From Saprospiraceae bacterium (GTDB lineage Bacteria; Bacteroidota; Bacteroidia; Chitinophagales; Saprospiraceae), in assembly GCA_016714085.1 (NCBI GenBank), contig JADJNW010000001.1, forward strand, positions 62,001 to 126,000: DNA of 64,000 nt. Direction: 5' to 3'. Shown here in pieces: positions 9,059 to 17,942 of this stretch (within the stretch, counting starts at the first letter, position 1; every line of letters starts with the position of its first letter). A program made the position numbers and the translations under genes. The notes beneath the pieces were generated by a model. It was not told the DNA's origin and ran no database searches. It saw only the letters and a program-made list of their open reading frames with translations.

Positions 9059-10000
9059 TTATTTCACCGATTCAAAAGAAAAGCCGAAACGAGCATGTGC
9101 GTGAGCGCCTGGCTGAAGTGTAATAAGCCCTTCTTTATTATTAAAAGCATTAATATTACATGTCATTGCTTCAATCGCAATCGACTTTCGATGCGGCGGT
9201 GTAAATATTTGCAAAAAATTGAATTTATGATCGCCCATTTCTTGCCAATAATTCAAAATGCCTCGTTCGCCCCGAAGCGTCACCTGGGCTTTATTTTGCT
9301 CAGATGACAAAGCAAAACAATTATCAAGTATTGTTGAATCAATTGGTTTTATATTCAAAAAATAATTATATAAATATCGTTTCCCAGTCGGAATTAGTCG
9401 GTTATTCACTTCTATCATTTCCGCAGCAGGTAATTGCAATTCCATTTGATCAATCGTATCTGCCAATTGAAAATAAGGATGCCAGCCAAAACCAACAGGG
9501 ATGGGCTGTTCGTCATCGTTTTGAAATAATAATTCCACTTCAACATTTCCAGTATCCTCGATTCGGAAACTAATGGCAAAAGTAAACGCAAAAGGATAAC
9601 CGACTTCTTCGCCCTGGCTGCTATACAAACAAGTGATTGCTGCAAAATTTTCTTCTGTTTCGATCTCTTCTACGCGCATTTCTTTCTTCCTCCCAAATCC
9701 ATGCAACGCATTGCCCGTATCCGCATCATTGATAGGCAGTTGGTGCGTTTTTCCAAGCCATTCGTACTTCCCATCCTGCAGGCGATTCGGAAAAGGAAAC
9801 ATCACGGTATTCTTGCCCCATTTATTGATCAGCATCTCTTCGGGCGTCTGGTAGCCATCCAAAATGGATTGCCCGGCAATCTGTAAATCCAGCACGCAGG
9901 CACCAAACGCAGGCACCAGATCAAGTCGATTGCCGGATACAGGATTATGGAGTGAAAACTTTTCAAAATCGCCAAAAGGAGTAATATCTAATTGATACAT
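9059..10000 (-). CDS. Aldose 1-epimerase (galactose mutarotase-like)
   Basis: 313 aa, a single beta-sandwich mutarotase domain. The first catalytic histidine lies in NALHGFGR, the second in GFGWHPYFQL, and the base glutamate in SIAIEAMTCN. The reaction interconverts alpha and beta anomers of hexoses. It stands alone: the YeeE pair downstream starts 79 bases away and may or may not share its transcript, and the upstream gap (10001-10357) has no gene. Confidence 0.85.
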   Translation of the reverse strand: MYQLDITPFGDFEKFSLHNPVSGNRLDLVPAFGACVLDLQIAGQSILDGYQTPEEMLINKWGKNTVMFPFPNRLQDGKYEWLGKTHQLPINDADTGNALHGFGRKKEMRVEEIETEENFAAITCLYSSQGEEVGYPFAFTFAISFRIEDTGNVEVELLFQNDDEQPIPVGFGWHPYFQLADTIDQMELQLPAAEMIEVNNRLIPTGKRYLYNYFLNIKPIDSTILDNCFALSSEQNKAQVTLRGERGILNYWQEMGDHKFNFLQIFTPPHRKSIAIEAMTCNINAFNNKEGLITLQPGAHAHARFGFSFESVK

Positions 10001-10357
10001 AAGTAATTGACAATTGATGATTTCTCAAACATCTAATCAGCTATACTTTTTGAAAATTAAATTCGTAATCATTTGTACGCTGTTATTTAGAAAATCACTG
10101 CGAAAGATAAGCTATAAGCTTGAAAACAATCGTAAATTTTGCCAAGTGATGCCGGAAGCAATTATTAATGCTTCATTTACACTTAGTTGTGAAAGCTGGA
10201 CGTTGTAATTTCTCAAAATTTTGGTAGATAAAAAACGAACGTTGGTCGGTTTTTGCATTATTTTTATGAAAAAAATAAACTTCGTCGCAACGACTTGCAG
10301 CGGGTAAGCGTTACTTACGACGACAATAAACCATCGCAATAACAAATCTTTCAACTA
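10001..10357. other. Gene-free gap upstream of the ACP-like gene
   Basis: 357 AT-rich bases between divergent genes. Short open frames on both strands have no protein-like character. A short inverted repeat, GTAAG-CGTTA-CTTAC, is seen near 10304-10318, 40-50 bases before the ACP-like start, and could be an operator. I found no convincing TAnnTTTG box. Confidence 0.4.
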
Positions 10358-10597
10358 ATGAAAACATCTACACAAGATCGCGTAATTGATTTGATTAGCG
10401 GCGTCTGCCGGGTGCCCTCTTCAAAAATTCACCCTAGTACCAGCTTGCGGGACGATTTGGATCTCGACCCAGTGGATATGCTACTGCTCATCGCTGCCCT
10501 GGAGAATGATTTTAAAGTGTATCTTACACCCGAAGAAGCCGAAGCCATTGATACTGTGCAGGATGCCAGCTATTATATGCAAAGACGCGCCGCGTGA
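10358..10597 (+). CDS. Acyl-carrier-protein-like protein lacking the phosphopantetheine serine
   Basis: 79 aa with the ACP four-helix layout: a helix at 5-17, the LRDDLDLDP loop, helix II (VDMLLLIAALENDFKVYL) and a last helix with TVQDASYYM. In working carriers the loop reads DSL and the serine takes the 4'-phosphopantetheine arm. Here it reads Asp37-Pro38-Val39 (codon CCA, 10469-10471), so it cannot be modified in the normal way. The next gene starts 12 bases later. Either it is a non-carrier ACP paralogue, for example a structural partner, or a one-base TCA-to-CCA sequence error hides the serine. Confidence 0.8.
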   Translation: MKTSTQDRVIDLISGVCRVPSSKIHPSTSLRDDLDLDPVDMLLLIAALENDFKVYLTPEEAEAIDTVQDASYYMQRRAA

Positions 10598-10609
10598 TAC
10601 AGCAATAAT

Positions 10610-11209
10610 ATGACCAACGATCGATCTCAAGCCCTTGCCCATATTGCCTTTGATCTTGGGATGAATTTTCAAACCAAGGATGAGTGGGGCTTGCTTGGTC
10701 TGCTCAAAGATTTCCATTTATTCAAGCAAGGCAGCCGAAAGCGCATTGAATCTGTGATTCAGCATAAGGATGGAATGTTGGAATCGGAGCTTCATATATT
10801 CGATTATCAATATACGATTAGCACCGGTAAAACTTCTGCTACCTATAAGCAGACTGTGTTTTTTATGCAATCGAAAAAGCTGGGATTGCCGCAATTTCTG
10901 ATGAAACCAGAGCATTTTTTCAACAAAGTGGGCGAATGGCTCAACCTGAACAAGGATATTGATTTTGTTGAATTTCCTAAGTTTTCAGATCAGTATTGGC
11001 TCAAAAGTGACAACGAGGATTATCTCCGCGCTTCCGTTAATGATACTTTCCTAAAATTCTTTACCATCGAAAAAGATTGGCATCTGGAAGGCTTGAATTA
11101 TTATTTGATTTTTTACAAAAATCACAAACTGCTTCTGCCTCAGCAAATCAAGGATTTTTATAAAAAAGGTATGAAAATTTGTGAAATGCTTCAGGCTTAT
11201 CCTATTTAA
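10610..11209 (+). CDS. Conserved protein of unknown function beside the ACP-like gene
   Basis: 199 aa, soluble, no signal peptide or membrane segment. The core (HIFDYQYTISTGKTSATYKQ, then TVFFMQSKKLGLPQFLMKPEHFF) looks like a family I recall seeing in many bacteria as uncharacterised proteins: beta strands, then LPxFxLxPEHFFxKxG, then WxLEGxxxYLIFYKxxK. No catalytic motif is evident. It is coupled to the degenerate ACP by a 12-base gap, which is the main clue to its role. After the stop, about 185 bases lead to dnaE. Confidence 0.65.
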   Translation: MTNDRSQALAHIAFDLGMNFQTKDEWGLLGLLKDFHLFKQGSRKRIESVIQHKDGMLESELHIFDYQYTISTGKTSATYKQTVFFMQSKKLGLPQFLMKPEHFFNKVGEWLNLNKDIDFVEFPKFSDQYWLKSDNEDYLRASVNDTFLKFFTIEKDWHLEGLNYYLIFYKNHKLLLPQQIKDFYKKGMKICEMLQAYPI

Positions 11210-11393
11210 TTTATTCAGTTTAGCATTTATTCTTATCTTCAAAAACCTGTTTTTCAAACCTTTTTGTTTTCCACAATTTTTTGTTTAAAACTTTTCGTTT
11301 TCATTTCGTGTATTTTGGCTAATTTAGAAGTTGGAAGAGAGACTACATTTTTTTCTGACATCTCGCTTCTGATGTCCAAAAATCTCAATAAAA

Positions 11394-14300
11394 ATGCCAG
11401 AATTCGTTCATTTACATTGTCATACCCAATATTCCTTGCTTGACGGCGCTTCCGATATCGGCGCGATGATGGATAAAGCCGCTGCCGATGGTCAAAAGGG
11501 CGTAGCGCTCACCGATCATGGCAATATGTTTGGCGCTTTTAAATTTGTCTCCGAAGCCAAAAAACGAGATTTAAAACCCATCGTTGGTTGCGAATTTTAT
11601 TTGGTAGAAGATCGCCACCGTAAGACTTTCCTGCGCTCGCGGGGTGAGGAAGACGTGCGCCATCACCAGCTTTTGCTAGCAAAGAACAAACAAGGCTACG
11701 AAAATCTTTCCAAGCTTTGCTCCCTGGGCTTTATGGAAGGTTTGTATAGCAAATATCCCAGGATTGATAAAGAACTTTTACTTCAATATCATGAAGGTTT
11801 GGTCGCAACGAGTTGCTGCATTGGTGCAGAAATTCCACAAGCGATTTTGAATGGGAAACTGGAAGAAGCCGAAGTAAAATTGCGCTGGTGGCTCGATTTG
11901 TTTGGCGAAGATTTTTATATCGAATTACAACGGCATCGCGGCTTGGAAAACATTGATGGTCTTGGGGTTAGCCAGGAAGATGTGAATCAGCAATTATTAA
12001 AATTTGCGCAAAAGTATAATATAAAAGTAATAGCAACGAATGATTCGCATTATGTAAATGAAGATGATTGGCAGCCACACGATATTTTATTATGCATTAA
12101 TACTGCAACATTATTAGAAGACGAAAAACGTTTTAAGTTTCCCAGCTCGGATTTTTATTTCAAGACGCAAACCGAGATGAGTAATCTCTTTAGAGATGTG
12201 CCGCAGGCGCTGGATACCACGATGGAAATTTTTGATAAAATCGAATCCTTGAGCCTGGCGCGCGATGTGCTTTTGCCTGCTTTCCCTATTCCACAAGGGT
12301 TTGATAGCCAGGATGCTTATTTGCGGCATCTTACTTTTGAAGGCGCGAAGAGACGCTACGGTACAATAAGACCCGATATTGAAGAACGCTTGAATTTTGA
12401 ATTAAAGGTCATCGAAAACTCAGGTTATCCTGGCTATTTCCTTATTGTTCAGGACTTTACGAATACCGCGCGGCAAATGGGCGTGTCGGTAGGGCCGGGG
12501 CGCGGTTCGGCGGCAGGTTCAGCGGTGGCGTATTGTATTGGTATTACAAATGTAGATCCGATTAAATATGATCTGCTTTTTGAGCGATTTTTGAATCCCG
12601 AGCGTGTGTCCATGCCTGATATTGATATCGATTTTGATGACGAAGGGCGCGATAAAGTAATTAATTATGTAATTGACAAATACGGTCGGAATCAAGTGGC
12701 GCAGATTGTGACTTATGGCACGATGGCAGCAAAATCCTCGCTGCGCGATGTCGGTCGAGTAATGAATATTCCTTTGCCAGAAGTGGACAAAGTCGCAAAA
12801 ACTTTCCCCATGCACCTGAAAGCCAACCTGAAAAAAGTCTTGGCAAAAGATGATGTTGATCCCAAATTAAAAGAAGATTTAAATTCTGAAGAACTAGATA
12901 AAGCATACAAATTCAGACAGTTAGCAGTCGGCGACGGCGATATTGCCCAAATGATTCGCACCGCCCAAAAGCTCGAAGGCTCGATTCGTAATACCGGTAT
13001 CCATGCTTGTGGTGTGGTTATTACACCTGATGAAATTACGAAATATGTCCCTGTAAAAGTGGACAAAGAGGCCGACATGCTCGTGACGCAATTCGACAAC
13101 AGCGTAGCGGAAAGCGCAGGGTTACTGAAAATGGACTTCCTGGGGCTGAAAACCCTTACCATTATTAAGGATGCGGTAAAAATGATCGAGGAAAATCATG
13201 GGATTAAATTGGACATGGACGAGGTCCCGCTTGATGATGAGCAAACTTATCAGCTCTTCCAACGCGGCGAAACGGTTGCGATTTTCCAGTATGAAAGTTC
13301 GGGAATGCAGAAGTACATGAAAGAACTCGTACCCACTACTTTCGAGGATTTGATTGCGATGAATGCACTGTATCGACCGGGGCCTTTGGAATATATTCCA
13401 AATTTCGTTGCTCGTAAAAATGGCCGCGAACCTATTACTTATGACCTTCCAGCGATGGAAGAATACCTCCAGGACACCTACGGAATTACGGTTTATCAAG
13501 AGCAAGTGATGTTGCTTTCGCAAAAATTGGCCAATTTTACCAAAGGTCAAGCTGATAAATTGCGCAAAGCGATGGGTAAAAAACTCAAAGCCGAGTTGGA
13601 CGCGATGTATCCTAAATTTATTGAAGGCGGCGAAAAAAATGGGCATCCCAAGGATAAGCTCGAAAAAATCTGGAAAGACTGGGAAGCCTTTGCTTCTTAT
13701 GCTTTTAATAAATCGCACTCTACTTGCTATGCTTTTGTGGCATTCCAGACCGCGTATCTGAAAGCGCACTACCCCGCCGAATTTATGGCTTCGGTGCTTA
13801 CACATAATAAAAATAATATATCTGATATTACTTTTTTCTTACAAGAATGTAAGCGCATGGGCATTCCGGTGCTTGGGCCCGACATAAATGAATCAGTTTC
13901 AAACTTTTCGGTGAATAAAAATGGACAAATCCGCTTTGGAATGGCTGCGCTCAAAGGTGTAGGCGAAGGGCCCGTGGAAGCTATTCTTGAAGAACGCAAG
14001 CAAAATGGCGCATTCAAGAGTATTTTTGATTTGACGCGGCGATTACCATTACAAGCAATTAATAAACGAGTGTTGGAAAGCCTCGGCTACGGCGGCGCTT
14101 TCGATTGTTTTGAAAATACGCACCGCGCACAATATTTCGCCCCCAGCGAAAAATATGATTCCTTAATCGAACACGCTTTAAAATATGGCAGCGCCTACCA
14201 ATCACAGAAAGCACAGGCGGCGGTATCGCTTTTTGGTGACAACCAAGATGAAGTGATGATTCCCGAACCCGAGTTGCCTGCTTGTCTTGAATGGTCGCTG

Positions 14301-14934
14301 CTCGAAAAATTAGCCAAAGAACAAGAAGTGACAGGCATTTATATTAGTGGTCATCCGTTGGACGATTATCGTGTAGAAATTGAAAACTTCGTTACCTGTT
14401 CGCTCGAACAAGTTGAAAATCACCAACAAAAACCTTATCTAAATCTTGCAGGTATGGTCGTGAAAGCGCGTCACATGGTGAGCAAAAATGGGAATGGTTG
14501 GGGTATTTTTGAAATAAGAGATTATGATGGAGGCATGGAATTCAAGCTCTTTGGCGAGGATTATCAAAAAATTCAAGCACCTGCTCGAAGAGGGTAAAGC
14601 CTTATTCCTGAAAGGTGCGTTCCAGCGTGGCTGGGGCGACAATGCAGATATGGAATTCAAACCCAAAGAAGTGAAACTCCTCGCGGGCGTCGCCGAAAGC
14701 CTTACCGACAGTATTACGCTGCGCATTCCCGTAGAATCGCTTACTACTGAACGTATTGAGCAATTAGATAAACTTTGCAAGCAATATAAAGGCAAACAAC
14801 GCCTCCGCATGGAACTCTTGTACAGTACCAATCGCCTCAAAATCAATATGATAGCTAAAGATCGGAAAGTGCTTGCCAATAATGACTTTGTAGCGGAGTT
14901 ATCGAAAATGGGGGTGGAGTATCGGTTGAATTAA
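11394..14934 (+). CDS. dnaE: DNA polymerase III alpha subunit, frame interrupted at 14566-14571
   Basis: The replicative polymerase. The first frame (1067 codons) opens with the PHP domain (FVHLHCHTQYSLLDGASDI). It carries the polymerase palm with PDIDIDFDD near residue 408, GPGRGSAAGSAVAYCIGI, the NTGIHACGVVI and ALYRPGPLEYIP motifs, the AFNKSHSTCYAFVAFQTAYLKAHYPAEFMA fingers region, and the start of the OB domain. It stops at 14597, but the OB domain and C-terminal domain (KHLLEEGKALFLKGAFQRGW to the stop at 14934) continue in the next frame. Removing one A from the A6 run at 14566-14571 restores one protein of about 1180 aa. Expected to be essential, so an error or slippage is likelier than a dead gene. 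Confidence 0.93.
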
Positions 14935-14936
14935 AG

Positions 14937-14970
14937 AATCTGCCGTACCTGCGAGATGTGGCAGATTTTA
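14937..14970 (+). terminator. Terminator after dnaE
   Basis: AATCTGCC (14937-14944) pairs with GGCAGATT (14960-14967), followed by a short T-run. It begins directly after the dnaE stop codon. Confidence 0.65.
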
Positions 14971-15042
14971 CTGATGTTTTAATAACCCGGAATTTGAACT
15001 TCCAATTGAAAATTGTTGTAAATTAGAGTAAAACAAATCTGT

Positions 15043-15309
15043 ATGATTGCAATAAAGGAAGTCCAACCGCTCAATAATTATCAAATCCACCTCCTTTTCG
15101 AGGATGGGACAGAAGGTGCGCTCGATCTGTCTCACCTTGTGGACAAAGGCGTATTCGCATTTTGGAATAATTATGACAATTTCAAAAAAGTCTATATTGA
15201 TGAAGAAAGTGGCGCTATTGCTTGGAATGAGCATATAGATATTGACCCATTAGCTGCCTACTTGGAAATAAAAGGAATGACTTTTGAGCAATTACAAGTA
15301 CCTGCCTGA
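15043..15309 (+). CDS. DUF2442 family protein
   Basis: 88 aa. The pattern MIAIKEVQPLNNYQIHLLFEDGTEG, then LDLSHLVDKGVFAFWNN, then ESGAIAWNEHIDIDPLAAYLEI is diagnostic of DUF2442. DUF2442 genes are often paired with DUF4160 genes in an arrangement resembling toxin-antitoxin loci. Here the TGA stop overlaps the ATG of a DUF4160 gene by one base (TGATG at 15307-15311), so translation is coupled. The family's biochemical function is unknown. Confidence 0.85.
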   Translation: MIAIKEVQPLNNYQIHLLFEDGTEGALDLSHLVDKGVFAFWNNYDNFKKVYIDEESGAIAWNEHIDIDPLAAYLEIKGMTFEQLQVPA

Positions 15310-15571
15310 TGCCACAAATTAGTAATTTTTATGGGATTTTGATTTATATGTATTATAATGACCACGCGCCACCGCACATTTTCATGCTAAATATGGCGGC
15401 AAATAAGTAATTATAAATATTGAAACGCTCAGCATTTTGATGGGAAAAATTCAGCCGCGTGCTTTGGGAATGGTTATTGAATGGGCAACCCTGCATCAAG
15501 ACGCATTGAAAACCAATTGGGAAAAAGCAGGACGTAAAGAACCACTTGACCCAATTCCGCCATTGCAATAA
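15309..15571 (+). pseudogene. Decayed DUF4160 gene, partner of the DUF2442 gene
   Basis: Starts at the ATG overlapping the DUF2442 stop and reads MPQISNFYGILIYMYYNDHAPPH, the classic DUF4160 opening. The frame then slips at the TTTT near 15381-15384. After the slip the next frame gives HAKYGGK, an in-frame TAA where Glu is usual, and then intact-looking VIINIETLSILMGKIQPRALGMV to LDPIPPLQ at the stop 15569-15571. One frameshift plus one nonsense codon in ~87 codons points to a real pseudogene rather than one sequencing slip. The pairing suggests a degenerating two-gene module with the DUF2442 partner still intact. Confidence 0.75.
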
Positions 15572-15574
15572 ACA

Positions 15575-15609
15575 AAAATCCCCGCTACACCATCTCTGAT
15601 GTGCGGGGA
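15575..15609 (-). terminator. Terminator for the GNAT gene
   Basis: TCCCCGC (15579-15585) pairs with GCGGGGA (15603-15609), extended by AC/GT. On the minus strand the stem is followed by TTTTTG, placing it 70 bases after the GNAT stop. It also lies just after the DUF4160 remnant. Confidence 0.7.
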
Positions 15610-15678
15610 AGGGTGTTCATGGGTTTAAGCCCCTTGTATTTGGGAAGTTTTCATTTGATATTCGAGAAAAAGGATTCA

Positions 15679-16323
15679 TCATCCCCAAAGGGAGCATTCC
15701 AAACAGCTTTCATTTAATATTTGGGTCGCTTTTGCTTGCAATTCTCGCTCTGCGTAAAGCGTGTTATAATTTTCTCTATGAATACTAAAGCCTTTCTTTT
15801 GCAATAAAGCATTAATCCTGCGGTTGGTTGCCATCATATTCGCGTAAAGCATTTCGATGCCTTGTTCCGCAGCAATTTCGCAGATCAAATCGGTGAGCGC
15901 GCTGCCAAGTCCTTGCCCTTGCCATTCATCGGCAATCAGGATAGCGATCTCCGCTTTTCTACCATCGGTATCAGCGACCATATTGGCAATGCCTATGATT
16001 TCGCGCCGGCCCAGGATGCGGGTTTCTGCAATGAGTACGATTTCCCGATGCTGATCCACACAAGTGAGTCGTGCCAGGAATTCTGGTGTCACTTCAGGTA
16101 CATATCCAAAATATCTATAATAAATTGTTTCTTTGGATAGTCTTGCAAACATTCGTTTGACCAAACTGCTGTCCTCCGGGCGCACCAATCGCATTTGCAC
16201 GGGGGAGCCATTGGGCAGTCGCTTTGTATATACAAAATTAATATTTGTTAATGATTGATCTTCTGCATAATCGCTTATAGCGACGCCATTCTTGTTTTCA
16301 TAATAAGAGCTCGGGGATTTCAT
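15679..16323 (-). CDS. GNAT family N-acetyltransferase
   Basis: 214 aa. The GNAT fold begins near residue 37 (GSPVQMRLVRPEDSSLVKRMFARLS). It includes the acetyl-CoA pyrophosphate loop in ADEWQGQGLGSALTDLICEIA (Q/RxxGxG/A, about residues 131-151) and the following Ala-Asn-Met strand with LLQKKGFSIHRE. The SKETIYYRYFGYVPEVTPEFLARLTCVD stretch resembles the GNAT domain found in protein-acetyltransferase (Pat-type) enzymes and in some stand-alone GNATs. The substrate is unknown. It is monocistronic, with a terminator 70 bases downstream. Confidence 0.85.
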   Translation of the reverse strand: MKSPSSYYENKNGVAISDYAEDQSLTNINFVYTKRLPNGSPVQMRLVRPEDSSLVKRMFARLSKETIYYRYFGYVPEVTPEFLARLTCVDQHREIVLIAETRILGRREIIGIANMVADTDGRKAEIAILIADEWQGQGLGSALTDLICEIAAEQGIEMLYANMMATNRRINALLQKKGFSIHRENYNTLYAERELQAKATQILNESCLECSLWG

Positions 16324-16407
16324 GTTTTAAAAATTTTGTGAAAAAGTACGCGCTTCCACCTCTTGTTTTGGGATCAATCGGCGAAAGCGGTACTCTGAAT
16401 CGGGTGA

Positions 16408-16860
16408 TTAGATGATACAATATGCTTGTGGTATCGTCGAAAGCCACTCGAATATGGCTATTCCATTCTTTGTGGAAACAATAAAATTGCTCGTTACAGT
16501 ACTATTTGTCAAAAAATCAGTCGGTGAAATGATTGCGTGTAAGTAGTCGAAAAGCGATCCTATTTGCAAGATTTCCATATCTAATCCTCTGATAAAAAGG
16601 TGGATATGATTTACAAACTCGGTCACTTTGTGAGTAAATGCTTCGAGGCTGGGTTCGCTATACTTATCGGGCATGGATTGCAGACAATCAAAAATCCAGT
16701 CGTAAATACGCACATCCAAAAGATGCCCGGTAAGGTGGATAATCTGAAGCCTAAGATTATCCAGCGAGATAAAATCATTATTGGTGGCACAAGCCCAAAG
16801 CGCTACGACATCAATAGCCATAGCCATGTAAGGGAGTGCCTTTTGCATTTTGTCCTTCAT
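16408..16860 (-). CDS. Unknown protein of about 150 aa
   Basis: I choose the ATG at 16860 (MKDKMQKALPYMAMAIDVVA) instead of a longer frame opening at 16977, because a TAACTTTG promoter element lies at 16954-16961, inside the longer frame. The protein is helical and fairly hydrophobic, with no motif I recognise. An opposing frame covers part of the same stretch but reads less like protein. Real gene more likely than not. Confidence 0.45.
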   Translation of the reverse strand: MKDKMQKALPYMAMAIDVVALWACATNNDFISLDNLRLQIIHLTGHLLDVRIYDWIFDCLQSMPDKYSEPSLEAFTHKVTEFVNHIHLFIRGLDMEILQIGSLFDYLHAIISPTDFLTNSTVTSNFIVSTKNGIAIFEWLSTIPQAYCII

Positions 16861-16953
16861 AATAACTTGAATCGGGTGATAAAAAATGCTGTTTGTCTGA
16901 CGCAAAAGGCAACAACAGTCTTCTATAAACGACACAACCGTGTCATTATGTTG

Positions 16954-17025
16954 CAAAGTTACCGCAAAAAATTGCAAATTCCATCACATAAACAGGTGAG
17001 AAACTGCAAAAAGTTGCAAGAAATG
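16954..17025 (-). promoter_or_regulatory. Promoter box with repeated TTGCAA half-sites
   Basis: The complement of 16954-16961 reads TAACTTTG, a good -7 element, about 90 bases before the chosen start at 16860. Upstream (16951-17025) are repeats of TGCAAAAA(n)TTGCA-type palindromes, which could be operator half-sites. Confidence 0.45.
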
Positions 17026-17100
17026 CGTTTTTTAAAAGAAATTTAACGCTTGCTCTTGGCAAAACCTTTTAATTAGCTTTTCCGTTACACCAATTTAACA

Positions 17101-17918
17101 TTAGAACTTAACTACATCCTGACGGATTGTTTTTAAATGATTGATATATTTATTAAGGTGAGATTTAATATCTTCATCGCCGCCAAGCCAGGATAAAGCG
17201 TCCTGATAATGCCCGATTGCTTCGTCAATAGATTGAAGTAAAGCTATTTTTAATGATTTCTCATCTGATTTTGTATTAATACTGCGTAAATTATTGGTTA
17301 TGAGTCGAGTCTGAATATCCCCAAGCAAGCGTACATATTGCCACGCAAGGCGTTCAGGCTGTTTTGGATTTCTTTAGCAACATCATAAGAAGGATCTTTT
17401 TCTAAAAATTTTATACCATCTTTACAATAATCATTACATTTATTATAATCAATCATCATTTTAGTTGCCGTTTTTTTATCAATATGTGCGGACTGTTTCC
17501 ATTCATCTGCATATTTTTGCTCCAATTGCGCCAGATAAATATAACCTTTATCATTCATAAGCGAAGCCATAGCGCCAGCATATTCTTTTTGTAAAGAGCC
17601 CGCCAATATTGAATTCGCGTCTATTTTTAAAATTTCTGCTATAATATTATTCATCATATTATATTCATTCTCCGCTCTATCAAGACCCGACATATTTACT
17701 TCCAGTTCTTTTTTATGTAATTCTCGCCATTTACCATAATAAAAAGCATCGGCCTGCCCCAAACAAAAGTAAAGCAGCGCCTCATGCAGTTTTGCTTTAA
17801 TAAAGGTATTTTTATATATTTCTTTATCTCGATTATTATAAATTGTTTTTGCGCTATTTAAATATTGCTGTGCTCGTTGCCCTTCCGCATGAATAGATTC
17901 AATATCATTTATAGACAT
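17101..17918 (-). CDS. Helical, TPR-like protein of unknown function, frame probably interrupted at ~17320
   Basis: The first frame (17918 down to 17298) gives 206 aa of amphipathic helices with TPR-like spacing (AKLHEALLYFCLGQADAFYYG, KEYAGAMASLMNDKGYIYLAQ). It ends abruptly in GNMYACLGIFRLDS. The adjoining frame continues with ...LGDIQTRLITNNLRSIN to DVVKF at 17101. Adding one G to the GGGG run near 17318-17321 joins them as MYACLGDIQTRL, giving about 272 aa. The gene begins 24 bases after the transglutaminase gene ends, so it is probably the second gene of an operon. Two overlapping genes are the alternative. Function unknown. Confidence 0.55.
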
Positions 17919-17942
17919 TTTATAAGCATTATCATAAAATTT

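Noticed and set aside
10014..10354. Short frames on both strands in the gap before the ACP-like gene
   Set aside because: No start context, no conserved features, and low-complexity residue use.
13122..13805. 227-codon open frame on the minus strand inside dnaE
   Set aside because: It lies wholly opposite the conserved polymerase frame and has no family features; it follows from the codon pattern of dnaE.
16600..17046. 148-codon plus-strand frame
   Set aside because: Conflicts with the minus-strand gene that has a promoter box in the right place, and reads less like protein.
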